Positions 30,201 through 41,780 of a stretch of DNA of 64,000 nt are shown in pieces. A program made the position numbers and the translations under genes. Below the pieces are notes generated by a model. The model was not told the origin of the DNA. It was given only the letters and a program-made list of their open reading frames with translations, and ran no database searches. The stretch is from Meandrina meandrites (taxonomy: Eukaryota > Cnidaria > Anthozoa > Scleractinia > Meandrinidae): positions 11,041,403 to 11,105,402 of the forward strand of contig OY855914.1 of NCBI GenBank assembly GCA_963693305.1, written 5' to 3'. Each line of letters starts with the position of its first letter. Position 1 is the first letter of the stretch.

Positions 30201-32083
30201 CTGTCTTCCGACTTTTCTGCGATTTTCAAGTGGAGTTCAAGGCAATCTACTGCTTTCTTCATGTTTCCCATGTCTTGGTAAGCTATGCCAAGATTAGCAT
30301 AAACACTACTTTCTGCAGCCTTGTTTTCTAGTTCCTTTGCAATTTTTAAATGGAGCTCATGGTACCCTATTGCTTTTTGAAAATTTCCGAGCATGCGATG
30401 ACTAGTACCAAGGCTGTCATATGCACATCCTTCTCTAGCCTTGTCTTCTTTACTTTTGGCGTACTGTAAATGCCTTTCAAGGTAGTCAATGGCTGTTTGG
30501 AAATCTCCGAGGCTGTGGTAAGTAGTGCCAAGACAACCATAAGTGCATCCTTCTGCGTCCTTGTCACCCAGTTCTATGGACGTTTTTAGACAATGTTCAT
30601 AGTACTCTTTGGCTTTCTCGAAATCTCCAAGAATTTGACAATCATTACCAAGACTACCATAAGCCTTCATTTCTTCAGCCCTGTCACCAGCTCCCCTGGC
30701 AATTTTCAAATGAAGTTCATAGTATTCGACAGCTTCTTTATAATTTCCGAGTTTTTCACAAGCGCTGCCAAGATTTGCATACACGCTTCCTATTCGAACC
30801 ATCTGCCCCATTTCTTGAGCAATTCTTAGAAGGCGTTGGTAGTAGTCTATGGCAGTTTTGAAATTTCCGAGATTGTAATAACTACTGCCAAGACTTTTGT
30901 ACACGCGCATTTCGCAATCTCTGTCTCCTATTTCTTTGAAAATATCTAGACCCTGTTCATAGTATTTTGTAGCTGCTTCAAAATCTCCAAGATTGTCGCA
31001 CGCAGAACCAAGGCAGCCATACGTACGTCCTTGTTCAGTCTTGTTTCCCATATCCTCTACAATTGTAAGTTGACGTTCAAAGAATTCCAACGCCTTTTTA
31101 AAATCGCCAAGACGGTTGAAAGCATTGCCAAGACTGCCGTACGCGCATCCTTCTTCAAATCTGTTTCCAACTTCCTTGGCGATTTTTAACCAATCTTCAT
31201 AAAATTCTATGGCTTTTTGGTCATTTCCCACACAGCGATAAACGTTTCCAAGACAACCATAGGTGGTTCCTTCTGCAACTCTGTTTCCCACTTCTTTGGT
31301 GATGGTTAAACAGTGTTCATAACATTCTTTCGCTTTCATGAAGTCTCCACGCATAAGATAAGAGTTACCGCGAGCGCAGTATTCGTTTCCTTCAGTAATT
31401 TTGTCTTCCACACTTTTAGGGATATCTGATGAGGCTTCGCCACTTTTCTGTTGGACAGAACGACTTTTTGTTAAGCAAAATACACGTTGTTTTCACAGTG
31501 CAGGTTAAAGGCACTATAACTACAGAAGTAAAAAGCACTTCTAACTTGTAATTGCCCAAGATTAGTTTTCATGAAATAATCGTAAAGGCTTCTGTATTAT
31601 CTTCAACTTGGGCTATATAAGTTTAAAGTTACATTATTCAAGGTCTCTCATCTGATATCGTTCATCAACAATGTCTGGCGTTGATGAAAATCAACAGTGG
31701 GAACTGATCTTTGTACATTTCTGGGCGATAAGGTGTTACCTCTGTTTTGCAATTATTTATTCTACATATCTTTATTTTAATTTGGAGGAACCGACGTCCT
31801 TATACTCTCGAGATCACACGAAAGCACTAGTTTTATTTTCCACTGAGCGTAGGGATTATAACGATACTGATAAATGCGCCACAATGCTGCAAACACTGGC
31901 CTCAGAGATCATAGTTATCGCAGCAGCTAGTAAAAAACAGAGAACAATCGGCGGCTAATCAGGCATGGATTAACAATTTAACGTAATGATGTACTTTAGA
32001 ATGCGCAAGAGACTGGCTACATGCAGTTTCGTCTTTAAACTTACGTGGCCTTCCGTATCTTGGTCTTCGGGCGCACTCGCCAT
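27254..32083 (-). CDS. TPR-CHAT protein (22 tetratricopeptide units + caspase-like CHAT domain), about 1410 aa
   Basis: Two coding exons: 32083-32045 ([13 protein letters not shown], first ATG of its exon, A at -3 and G at +4) and 31447-27254, joined in phase 0. The large exon is open from the acceptor (CTGTCCAACAG) to TAG. Residues about 30-910 form 22 TPR units of exactly 40 aa (consensus [20 protein letters not shown]), then a divergent unit and a helical linker. The C-terminal third (about 1040-1405) is a CHAT domain: HIAAHGRM with His1265 and [11 protein letters not shown] with Cys1313, followed by [18 protein letters not shown] domains are caspase-like cysteine proteases or their inactive relatives; the dyad is present here. 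Likely cytosolic with TPR-mediated protein binding. A donor-like GTAAGT sits about 20 nt after the stop, so a 3' UTR intron is possible. Confidence 0.93.
28690..31390 (-). repeat. 120-bp coding tandem array encoding TPR units
   Basis: A 120-bp period holds across about 2.7 kb with no insertions or deletions between units. The same words (AGACTACCAT, TTGAAATTTCC on plus) return every 120 bp. Units 11-18 look most alike. Confidence 0.95.
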
Positions 32084-32187
32084 TTTGCTTGGCCTGCTTC
32101 CTGTATTGTCCTGCTTCCCTAAATATCAGCAACAGGCCTGGCCTTAATTGATCTCCAACAAATGGTATTTCCGCCACTCGTGACCAA
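32045..32187 (-). other. First coding exon of the TPR-CHAT gene with 5' UTR part
   Basis: Acceptor-like TATTTTACAG ends at 32188 and donor CAC|GTAAGT follows 32045. The coding part is only 13 codons. An in-frame stop lies upstream within the exon, so the ATG at 32083 is the first usable one. This implies at least one further upstream non-coding exon. Confidence 0.6.
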
Positions 32188-33781
32188 CTGTAAAATATTT
32201 CATGTAAGAAAAGGGTACTGATAAATTATCACATCAAATAATGTGCGACACACAACTGCACTAGCCCCTAGTAAGCAGTAAAACATTTACAATGAAACAT
32301 TATAAGAACAATCAATCATCATATTCTTTAATTAATTAGCAGAGAAAATTACAACATGATTTGTATAAAAACAGCTGAAAATCACCTTTATTTACTATAC
32401 ATGTGGTACTAAAATGCGAAAAAATTAACTTATCTTAATTTATACGCCAACTATTCACAGCATTTATTACTGATTACACAAGAAAAACCATTTATCATAT
32501 GACCCGTACGGACCAGCGCGCTATTTCCTTGGAAAACCATAAGAAAAAAAGTCCCGTATGAGGGCCGTACGCCTTCATCTAACAGGGCCGGAAAAAGCCG
32601 TACGGCCCCACTAGAAAAGCGTACGGACCCGCGACTGTCGCGCGATGGAATTTGAAACCATTGGATTCGATAATCTTGAAGTCAAAATGAGCGATAGTTA
32701 TTCTGAAGATTATTCCGAAAGCAAAGAATATCCGGCTACTTTGTAAGCGCTGAAATTTAAAACAAAACGTGTTCAAACTCGGCAAATGAAGAACTGCATA
32801 AATTTATTCGGCAACAACAACTCCTGACAACATCAATAAAATCGAAATGAAAGCGGCCATAAAAACTCAGTGAAAAACTACAAACTCGTACATAAACGCA
32901 TTCTGTGGTTTCTAAATAAAACCGTAATCATTGATAAACATTGAAGTCAAAGTACGAATGCCAAGATAATTTCTCTTGTTCAGTTTGAAACTCGGCAGCT
33001 GTGTAATTCTTCAATCACAACAAAGAAAATGCGATTACATGTAAGACTGTGTTTGCGACTAACCTTACACAGTGTTCCACTAGTTCTCACGAAGTATTTT
33101 AGCCACTAACTGGAAGACAACCGTAATTAGAGTTCAACACCATCGAGGAACTAACGAATTCGATGACTAGGCAGCAACGGCAGACATTTAGAATCCTCAG
33201 TGGTAAAGAAAACAACTTGAAGCTGAAGCCCGAACGGGGAAACGATGCGAAGCAAAATCCTCAGCTGCTTGTACAATCCTATTCCAACATCAAACTGTCC
33301 CATTAGAATTGTTTTTTTTAACATCCAAAATCCTTCTTGGTTGAAAATTAATCAATCCTCTCGTTCAAACCAAGCACTAGGATAAATTTCTGCTCAAGAA
33401 TAAACGTCGCTTTGTTATTCAATTCAGTCTTAGCTTAGAGTACGACTAGCCGAAACGTCGTGCAAATTCTTTGTCGTAATCCTTCTTAAACGTTGCTTTT
33501 GAAATTTCTACTAACTGCAGTCATGTAGAAAGAATTTGTCCGGGTTGAAATCTCCTTGGAATGAAGCTAAAACTCGAAGATTTGGTTGTAATTTTGACAA
33601 TTTTAACAGAAGTTTGAATACTCTGTGCGCACCGCAGTTCAAATGCACTTCACTGGCTTCCCCAAAACATTACGGGCTACCATTGGCTTTTCAAAATGCG
33701 CGCGAAACGGGCTGCGGCGTCTGCATCAACGAATGGAAAACAATAAAAAAGAAAGAAAATTAGTGGTCATATGATAAAATG

Positions 33782-33837
33782 CTTATTGACTGAGTTAGGT
33801 CGGGCCGGACGGTAAAATATTTGGCTCTCGGTCAGGA

Positions 33838-33868
<31 letters not shown>

Positions 33869-33893
33869 TCCTGACCTCGAGCCAAATATTTTA

Positions 33894-33922
<29 letters not shown>
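33782..33922. mobile_element. Near-perfect 141-bp hairpin (foldback) with CTTATTGACTGAG ends
   Basis: CTTATTGACTGAG at the left and CTCAGTCAATAAG at the right. The arms continue through GGGCCGGACGGTAAAATATT and GGTCAGGACG..CGGACC around a CGCTGCG centre. A GGTCATATGATAAA just outside matches ATTTATCATATGACC at about 32490 in inverted order, so a larger 1.3-kb element (about 32490-33922) is possible. Confidence 0.75.
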
Positions 33923-33928
<6 letters not shown>

Positions 33929-33983
33929 TTAACCCAACTGAATGAAAATATGAAGCTTATTTAAGTCAAACATCTTAACGTAC

Positions 33984-34065
33984 CTTTCTTTCTATGAGTC
34001 CAATTGTGACCGTTGGCTCAACTCGATAGCGTCCTCGACAGTATTGAGAATTTCAGAACAATTCC
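33984..34065 (-). other. Candidate upstream (5' UTR) exon, possibly of the TPR-CHAT gene
   Basis: Acceptor TTCTCGTTAG before 34065 and strong donor AAAG|GTACGT after 33984. The only open frame (GNCSEILNTVEDAIELSQ) hits TAG at 33994-33992, just before the donor, so an untranslated exon is likelier than coding. The ATA/TAA microsatellite sits right upstream of the acceptor. Confidence 0.35.
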
Positions 34066-34077
34066 CTAACGAGAATA

Positions 34078-34079
<2 letters not shown>

Positions 34080-34148
<69 letters not shown>
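34080..34148. repeat. (AAT)n microsatellite
   Basis: About 23 uninterrupted trinucleotide units. Poly-Ile frames on both strands are artefacts. Confidence 0.98.
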
Positions 34149-34588
34149 TCACCTAAAAATGACATGACATTACTAACCATCATTATCTGTTATCTGATGC
34201 CTTTTATCTCTTGTTATATGATTAGGCTATGATAAGAAGGCTTTGCAAGAAAAAGGTTCTAAAACTACATGCTTGTAGCCTAGCTTCTTACCCCGAGACA
34301 ACCTAAATGTAATTTATGCAGAATTACAACCACAAGGATGAAATTGTAATAAGATCATCTCTCAAAGCCAGTGCTCTAAAAGACTATATCAACACTAAGC
34401 GATACTTACCTTCCTTAGCTAATCAAACGAAGACATGATTTTGAATTTTTAAAGTTCTTTTCCCCTTTGTCTGGGATCCTCTGCTAAGACGGTAACCTAG
34501 AAACACTGAAAGTCAAAACCAATGCTATCTTAATCATACCTCTAAAATATAACATATGCTATATGCACGCTGCTCCATCGAACAAGTA

Positions 34589-34979
34589 TTAAAGGGGCAC
34601 TGTCACGGGCATAACTTCAAAAATTCAACAGGCGAAAAACATGTTTACACCATTAGAGACCCATTAACAGTGGTCAGGTTTTATTAAAATTACTAAACCA
34701 GTGTACTGAAGATAAATATAGAGTGTTATCACTGTGATACCATCGGGAGCTTTTGATCTCAACTTGAAAAAGTCAGCCTGACTTTTTCAAGTTCTGTCCC
34801 TGTGGTTTGGAAAAATTGATGAAAACTATTTATGGTCACCCTTTTCTTTAAACAATTTGCTCGATATCCTTTCCTTTACGTTCTAGGAGCATTTCCTGCA
34901 TGGTTGAAAGTACTTAGACGTAATTTTGGTGCCGTTTTACTAAAAAGGTCACAAAGTGGCCGTGACAGTGCCCCTTTAA
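34589..34979. mobile_element. TTAA-flanked MITE, 391 bp, 16-bp perfect terminal repeats
   Basis: TTAA + AGGGGCACTGTCACGG at the left and the exact reverse complement + TTAA at the right. An internal palindrome CTTGAAAAAGTCAG/CTGACTTTTTCAAG lies at about 34765-34793. Non-coding. Confidence 0.85.
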
Positions 34980-36036
34980 CTCCGCTCATACATAACCAAG
35001 CTTATATGGTTTCGTAGTAAGATTTGTCTGCAGTCGATAAATGGATACGAATGACAATAATTATTAATAACTTATTAACTAAGCAAGAAGGGGGTACCGG
35101 GTAAATAATGGCCCAGGTCCTGACAGTAGAAAGAACGTCAGTACTGAATCTCGCAATAATCGAGCAAGTCTGTTTAATACACGACTTTATGGTCAAAAAC
35201 AGCTCTATAAAATAACCCGGTCCAATACTAAGGAAATATTGGACCAGGAAAATATCTATGATTGGATCATTTGTTATCATGGGGCCCTCTGAGCTGTCGT
35301 TTTCGAGTAATAATATCAAGTGCCGCCCCTCAAAACACAAATAACAACAAAAGATATTTAAATTTTGTACGAAACAACAGTTCAGTGAACACCTGGAATT
35401 CCAGACTCTTTTCTGACGTCAGATAAACGTTGAAAAAGTAAAAATAAACTTTCATGGATCCGATAAATTTCTTTAGAGTTACTTGTATCATTGCGTACCT
35501 GATTTGAATGACTTATAGAGTGATTCCAAACAGTTAGTTTAGATGAAATTAAGTGTAGCGTAAAGATTTTGAAATATGAAGCGATTAAGTCCAATAACTT
35601 TATTGATGTATGAGACATGAAACGTTTTAACCGTTAAACATCCATATGAAGAGAATAACAACGTGGCTCTTTAAACGCTACGAGACTATTGAATTTAAAA
35701 TAACAATCTTTAGGTGTTGAATTCAATAGATTTTTGTTGGACTTGTTGAGATTATTAACAACCTTAACAATGAAGTGTGTGACCAAAACTAAAAAAAAAT
35801 GGACAAACGTGCACGGAACATCATATTAAAGGTATCAACGAAACGTCTTGTTCAAATCAAACAACAAGACCAAAAAGGAAAGAGTTCTTAAATAAAGATT
35901 TCGAGAGCGATGCAACATAACGTATGTGATTAACATATATCACGGGCTCGACCTAATTTTATCTCGCTATGCTAAGTAAACCTTAACGGGGGACTACGTA
36001 ATGCATTGTAATTACTTAATGATTTCCACAACTTAC

Positions 36037-36153
36037 CAGAGCCAGCGAATGTTAGCTTAGCACGCAGTTTTAGAAAGTTGTTTTTCACACGCGTGAACAG
36101 TTGAGTTATTTCACTATGACATGCTTCACAGAGTTTCGCCCTGCAGTTAATTC
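36037..36153 (-). other. Candidate exon (minus), non-coding or part of a small gene
   Basis: Acceptor ACTGTGTTGCAG and donor CTCTG|GTAAGT bracket 117 nt. Open in one frame (INCRAKLCEACHSEITQLF, phase 1 in and out), and this frame joins in phase with the exon at 34065. It could be a 5' exon of the TPR-CHAT transcript or a short Cys-containing peptide; no start codon exon was found. Confidence 0.3.
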
Positions 36154-36346
36154 CTGCAACACAGTATGTCGCGTGACTTAACAAGTGAAGCATACAGGGT
36201 ACTCATGACGTGTATTAGGCCCAGTCTATGCGTCGACATTGACAAGGGACAACTGCGTATTTGCTGTTATATATTGTTGGACTTTGTGCGCCTCATAGAA
36301 CAGAGTTCGAAATTGTATTTGACCCTGTTTTGCAACAGATGACACA

Positions 36347-36689
36347 TTAAGGGGGGTCTTTCTCAACTACAGATCTAGAGCAGTTGCTAAGGAATTGACG
36401 AAGACGGTTTTTAGAAGCAATCAATTTTGGAGAGTTTCGTAATTTTAAATGGTGATTTTTTTTTGTGGGGGGAGGGGACACCTTCTTTGAAAAAGTCGAC
36501 ATTGGAGGAAAGAAGGTAGAGTACCGATTTTTTTTTCAAGAATCAGAGATAACATATCATTCTTTATAATCCTACGTATGGTACAAAGTTGTACACAAAG
36601 CATATCCGTAGTAGTTCTGGTTTTAAACATACGACTGTTAGGAACCTTCCTTAGCAAAAAATTGGTAGTTAAGAAGGACCCCCCCTTAA
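36347..36689. mobile_element. TTAA-flanked MITE, 343 bp
   Basis: TTAAGGGGGGTC..TTTCTCAACTAC at the left; GTAGTTAAGAAGGACCCCCCCTTAA at the right is its imperfect inverse (one extra G, two changes). Non-coding. Confidence 0.7.
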
Positions 36690-37569
36690 TGATGAAATCT
36701 GCCCAATATTGCCAACTTGTTCGCAAGTACGAATCGTTCCCATCCAGCCAGCTTGAGCAAACATGCTTATTGCTGGCGAGCCTTAGCGAGGCAGTACACT
36801 GTTCTGGTATTCCTCTTTGTGTTGGGTGTCCTGTTTTGTATATATGTGGTGTGAAACCAAAATTTTGATGTCAGATTCCTCGCATGCGGTCTACGATTCT
36901 GTATATTTATAGGCATACGATTGCGTGAAGTAGCGTTTATGAAAAGCATAAAGTAAATGCTTTCGATGTTTTATGATCTTCAAGAAAATAGTGTTCAAGG
37001 CAACACAGTGGTTTCGTAGATCTCACAGCCACAAAAAAAACTGTCAGATTTTATTCTCCAGAGCTACTAATTTCAGGATGATTAGCTAAATATTCGACGA
37101 GATTCACTTCGCCTTCAGCGAAGATACCATCATATACATATACCATCAGATTCATTTAAAGAATTATTCACTTTTGTACATTGTAAAACAACAGTTTTGA
37201 TGCGCATGTATTTTTTTGCGAGGATTAAAGTAATTATCATCATCAATAAGGTTTGCAAATATCTCATGATCGAGTGCACCGTAAAGTGACCAAGTTAAAT
37301 TTCTCCTTAATATATATTAGCAGCCCTTTATCAACATCAAAGGACCAAACAAAATAGAAAATGGTAGTTTCAATGAGCAAACAAATTGCCGATCTGTTCA
37401 GGCAATCTTACAAAATTTTAAGTTGGTTTAAAATTAATATATACGGTTAACCAGGGGGATAATTGTGAAAACTGTCCCTTATGTTTATCTTGACCTGATT
37501 TTAATATTTACTTACTAATATTCTAATATTAACTTATTTACTTTTGAACATATACTTATTTGTTTTCAC

Positions 37570-37668
37570 ATTTATAATTTTCTTTTTTGTTGAGTCCCCA
37601 ATAGGCAGCGATGCTAAATACCCCAGACACGCTTAATAAAGGTTTTTGTTGTTGTTGTTGTTGTCGTG
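37570..37668 (+). mobile_element. Probable LINE 3' tail with (GTT)n end
   Basis: GCAGCGATGCTAAATACC..CTTAATAAAGG followed by (TTG)n resembles the 3' ends of L2/CR1-like LINEs, which end in short tandem repeats. The plus-strand open frame starting in it (poly-Cys from the GTT run) is not a gene. Confidence 0.4.
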
Positions 37669-38592
37669 ATTATTTCCGAAAGGAAAGTCATCCTAGTCAC
37701 GGGTACTTTCACTGTAGAGTTCCTTCTTCAGATCCCAGATTATCGACATCGAATGAAATCTGTCGCATTGGAAAAAGACGAAGTAGTGAGAAAGTGGATA
37801 AAAAGTGTCAAGTGTTTTATTGGCTGACATTGTTCACATTGTCTTTTACTATTCTACAAACGTGCTTGACCATAGTTCCTGCTATTAATAATAAAATCAA
37901 TAAATATATATCATTGCATGTTTTGAAGAACGTTACAAGTTTCCTTAACCATAAAAAACTACATCAGGATACTATTGTTTTAAACACATATACCCTTGTC
38001 AATGCTATCATATCAAATAACATTTATTATCTTAAATTTGCTCGTTAAATGTAGCACGCCCGCTTTGTATGTGTTGTGGTTAGCTGAAAAGCAACAACAG
38101 GTTGATTTGTCCATTTTCAAGGTGTATTTATTAATCATTAAACGCATGTTAATTAGCTTTCTCCAAAAAACTGAGAGATGTGTTGTAGTTTTGCTTCATT
38201 TTTTTTAACCAAGCAGCTTTAAGTAGGAAGAATAAAACACTATCAAAAATATAACCTGGCTTATTGCATTGTTGATAATGTGAATAAAACTCTTGATAAT
38301 CACTGCCGATTGGGAGATTGTCGGTGAGGGAGCAGGAATAGCAGAGTTTTTGAACTATTTTGTAATTACCTGAACCCGAGTGAAATTCAAGGTGGAGGGT
38401 ACAGGATTACAAACTTATGATGTCACAAACAAGTTATTTAATCTTGTAGGAATATTTACTTACTAGAACTTAAACTTTCCAACTAGATTTCAAAACAAAA
38501 GTCTATTTGTCTTGCGTAGTTCGTTTTTGTTTCTTTATCTTCGGCTTTGTAGTACAGCAAGTTTCGAGCCAAGCTGTGTTTAGTTTTTGTTC

Positions 38593-38874
38593 CTATCTCC
38601 TGTGAAAGGTTTGTCGGACTAGTACAGTGCTTACTTCTGTTCTTTGTTGTGCCGTGCTTTCATTCCAACCGGGTCGCCAGTACACCCACACACCAGATGA
38701 AGGCATTCCAACCGAGCGAGCTCGTCTTCTTTGTATCGGTGGTCTTATGGGAATTGTTGCCAGTATATCCCGAGCCTGCTCGTAATATTCTTCTGTGGAG
38801 CAAACAATGCCTTGATCAAGAGCCACATCGCTAGACGTTAAAGGAGCCAGTGAGCGACTTGCAGAACAACCCAT
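38593..38874 (-). CDS. Small predicted protein with N-terminal MGC acylation motif, 93 aa
   Basis: ATG at 38874 with A at -3 and G at +4. MGCSASRS fits N-myristoylation at Gly2 with palmitoylation at Cys3, so membrane association is inferred. The middle has an acidic helix (STEEYYEQARDILATI), then basic PIQRRRARS and a Trp-rich patch. A donor-like GAA|GTAAGC in phase 0 near codon 80 may splice it to an unseen exon; otherwise it ends at TAG. No family recognised. Confidence 0.45.
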   Translation of the reverse strand: MGCSASRSLAPLTSSDVALDQGIVCSTEEYYEQARDILATIPIRPPIQRRRARSVGMPSSGVWVYWRPGWNESTAQQRTEVSTVLVRQTFHRR

Positions 38875-38879
38875 GATTC

Positions 38880-41200
38880 AAGAGTAGTGATATTTGTTAA
38901 CCAAATGTTATAGCCTCTGGATGCCACTATTGAAGACTGGTCCGCTATGGAAACAAGCTTCAGACAAGACTCTTATATCAAAACGCCGACCTCAGAACTC
39001 CTCGTTTCAAACTGTTGCTTATTCTCGATGACAGGTTTGCTTCTGAGTATTTTCGCCCGTTGCCACAACACATCTAAAGTTGTTGTCAGAGAAACATCTG
39101 TTTCCATAGCAATTATTGTTCTTATTTTGCCCTCTTTCCCCAGCTACATTCTGTTTATTTATGTTGGTAGGGGCTGTCCCCATGGCAACTATGACACCAA
39201 TTTTGCGCGTTGCTATAACACGGTCAAACAATCGTTACGGCTGTATACTGTCCAGTTTGGAAATAATTGGGCGAATGAAAAAAAATGTTTATGTTGACAA
39301 CATTGGATTAACAGTCAACTGTATTATTAATTGCTTTGATTTATAAACATTATACGACGGATGGATTTGCTTAATTAGTAAATGTCATGTTGTGTAGATT
39401 CAATGCTTGAATGCTAAACAGTAGATGGGTTTGCTTAATTAATAATTGACGTCACACTTCACACCAGTAGAATAACACAAAAACAAGATGCCGCAACCAT
39501 GGCAACAATCCAACTTGAAATGAACTGATCTGCAGAGCAAATCGCTCAGGTTTCCTTTACACATAAGGAACTTTAAATTTTAATTCATTTAATCTCGTTG
39601 AATGTGAACTACTGTCAAATCGATATTTTACAAAAAATCAGTTGATTGCATTGCTGTGAAACTATTCTTCGAGCAGCCGTCCCTATTTATTTTCGCAGTC
39701 AGTCCATTTGCGAAGCGGAGAAAAATGACCCCGCAAAAAATAGAGAAAGGAGAGGTTTTTTTTTTTGCTTCATGAACGACGGACTGCGAAAGTAAATAAG
39801 GACTACTCGTAGTCTACTGTGAAACTGCAAAGGCTTTCAAGTAGATCGATAGCAACATTATGATTGACAAGGTTGCTAGGTATTACCGCGTTTTAAATGC
39901 CGATTCACTATCTAAACATTCCCCTGAGTTGGTATAGCGTATTCACAGCAATATATTATTGGTATTAACAAGATGATTTTCCTTAGCTTGATGCTAGATG
40001 TCAGAATTTTATTTAATATCTTCAGCATTTGTGTTGGTGATCGAATTGCATAATTTATACACCCGCCTCGAAAAAGATGGAACAGATGTGTTTTTGAGTG
40101 GAAGTGGAATCCAAGACATCCTGATCTCATCTTTAATGCTAGCTAATTTCCCTTTCACTGCAACAGATATATCTAAATTACATTTTAAGGCCAAAATTTA
40201 CAAGGATTTCTTTCGCTAAGAACAATCGCTACGGTACCGATGACGTCAAGTTTGGTGACGAGTTTTTAATGCTGAATGAGTCGAAAGTTGTAACTTCTAC
40301 GAAACTCCCTCGGAAATCTTCTGTAAACCTGGATAACATTGGGAAAGGATCGAAAAATGCACAGAAACACCACTCGGAAAATCTTCGGAAATCTTCGGTC
40401 TACAAGTTGCTCCAAATATAAAACGTCCAAATAAGATAATGTCCAAGATAATATCGTCCCTTCTTATTCCTGAAATTAAGCTTTATCTTTTTCCTCATTT
40501 CGACGATTTTTCCGTAGTCCGCGAGCGCGCAAATCTTCCCGCCTGGGACTCTTTTCTAATGACGTAAACACCAGCAGTGTCACGTGTTTAAATCTTACAT
40601 TTCCCGCCAACAGACACAACCTATTACAATACTTTCAAAATAATGATTATCCATTCTGGTTCTACCTTCTTAGGCCAATGTTTTTGACGGCAGCGTTTCA
40701 CAGTGTAACTTGAGTCGGGCTGGGCTAGCTGTTCCAGTCTAGAAGGTTAGATTAAAAGTGTGTGCAAGGACATACGGATTGTGTGATGAAAATGAAGATA
40801 ATGAAAACAATAACCAAAGAGCTATTGTTAGTTTCAATGTTTTAATCTGCGCTATACGCTATCTCAAGGGCAGTACTTTTCATTCTTCAAGATAAATAAG
40901 AGTGAGGGACGTTTTAGGACTTAAAATAAAATGTTACGTGTTTGGTGCTTAATACTGAATTGAAGTTCTGGACACAAGCTAAAAATTCGTAATTGGTGCC
41001 GCTGTAATTTCTATTTTTTTCGGAGACAAGTTAGAATATTTAATGTTAACAAACAAATGGGTCTTAATTGTGGTCTTTTGTGTGTGCGGGTCCATGTAAT
41101 ACCCACAACAATGCAAAAATGCAGCAGCAGACAGCGTGCAAGGGGCAAAAATTTGTGACGTATTTGTTACTGATTGGTCCAATCTTATTTTGCATATTCA
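38880..41200. other. Intergenic stretch, no gene seen
   Basis: AT-rich sequence with repeated AATCTTCGG-type words near 40310-40400 and no supported exons. The plus-strand frame at 39116 is hydrophobic by composition only. Confidence 0.4.
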
Positions 41201-41205
41201 TCAAC

Positions 41206-41780
41206 ATGCAGTTCCGATGCGTTGCTTGTCATCAGTCAGAGAAGTTCGCGGACGGGATAAGACGTGAAGCGCTCCCTTCTTCACGACTGAAGGACATTCA
41301 AGAAGAAATATCGAAGCTGTTTGGGGAAAAGTCCGTGTACACCAGTTTAGGCCCATGGTTAGTATCAATTTCTTGACATTTTGCCTTCCAGGGTAATATT
41401 TTGTTCCGATTCCAACCTAACACGTGCGCATGCTGAGTCGAATCTGGTGCCCTCGTGGCTTTGGCAAAGACTTACGTTAAACGCTAGCGAGGGAAACACT
41501 CGAGACGTTTAACTTTTTAGCATTTTATATTTGACAACCGTTCTCCTTGCTTTTATGGAAACCGTCAAACTTTGTCTTGTGAGTGTCGGCGCGCGTTCAT
41601 GTTTAGCTGTATTTAACAATTCACTCAAAATCTACGTCCATTCCTTTAAAGTTTACACATTTGACTTTAATTTGTTACTTATGCAACTCTTATCCATTCT
41701 ATTTTCAGAGTTGGCAAGAAGCTGCAATATGGAAAGGATTCAAGCAAGGAAATGTCTTAATTTGGAGGAAACAGAGATAA
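41206..41780 (+). CDS. Candidate two-exon small protein, about 75 aa
   Basis: Exon 1 41206-41361 from an ATG with A at -3: MQFRCVACHQSEKFADG.. then a charged helix RLKDIQEEISKLFGEK. Exon 2 41709-41780 follows a TTCTATTTTCAG acceptor and reads SWQEAAIWKGFKQGN to TAA. Phase 0 is kept if the donor is TTA|GTATCA; the stronger GTTAGT four bases earlier would break the frame unless a downstream AG is used. An inverted CCAAT pair (ATTGGTCCAAT) lies about 25 bp before the ATG and AATAAA at 41927-41932. Unknown function. Confidence 0.35.

Noticed and set aside
28368..30829. Many plus-strand ORFs over the TPR region
   Set aside because: They recur every 120 bp as shadows of the minus-strand TPR repeat.
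31671..31958. 95-codon plus [13 protein letters not shown]..
   Set aside because: Lies in the TPR-CHAT intron, with no promoter, splice or domain support; composition is that of non-coding DNA.
34044..34232. Poly-isoleucine frames
   Set aside because: Translation of the AAT microsatellite.
37611..38048. 145-codon plus frame with a poly-Cys start
   Set aside because: Starts in a LINE-like tail and a GTT microsatellite; the rest is AT-rich hydrophobic noise.
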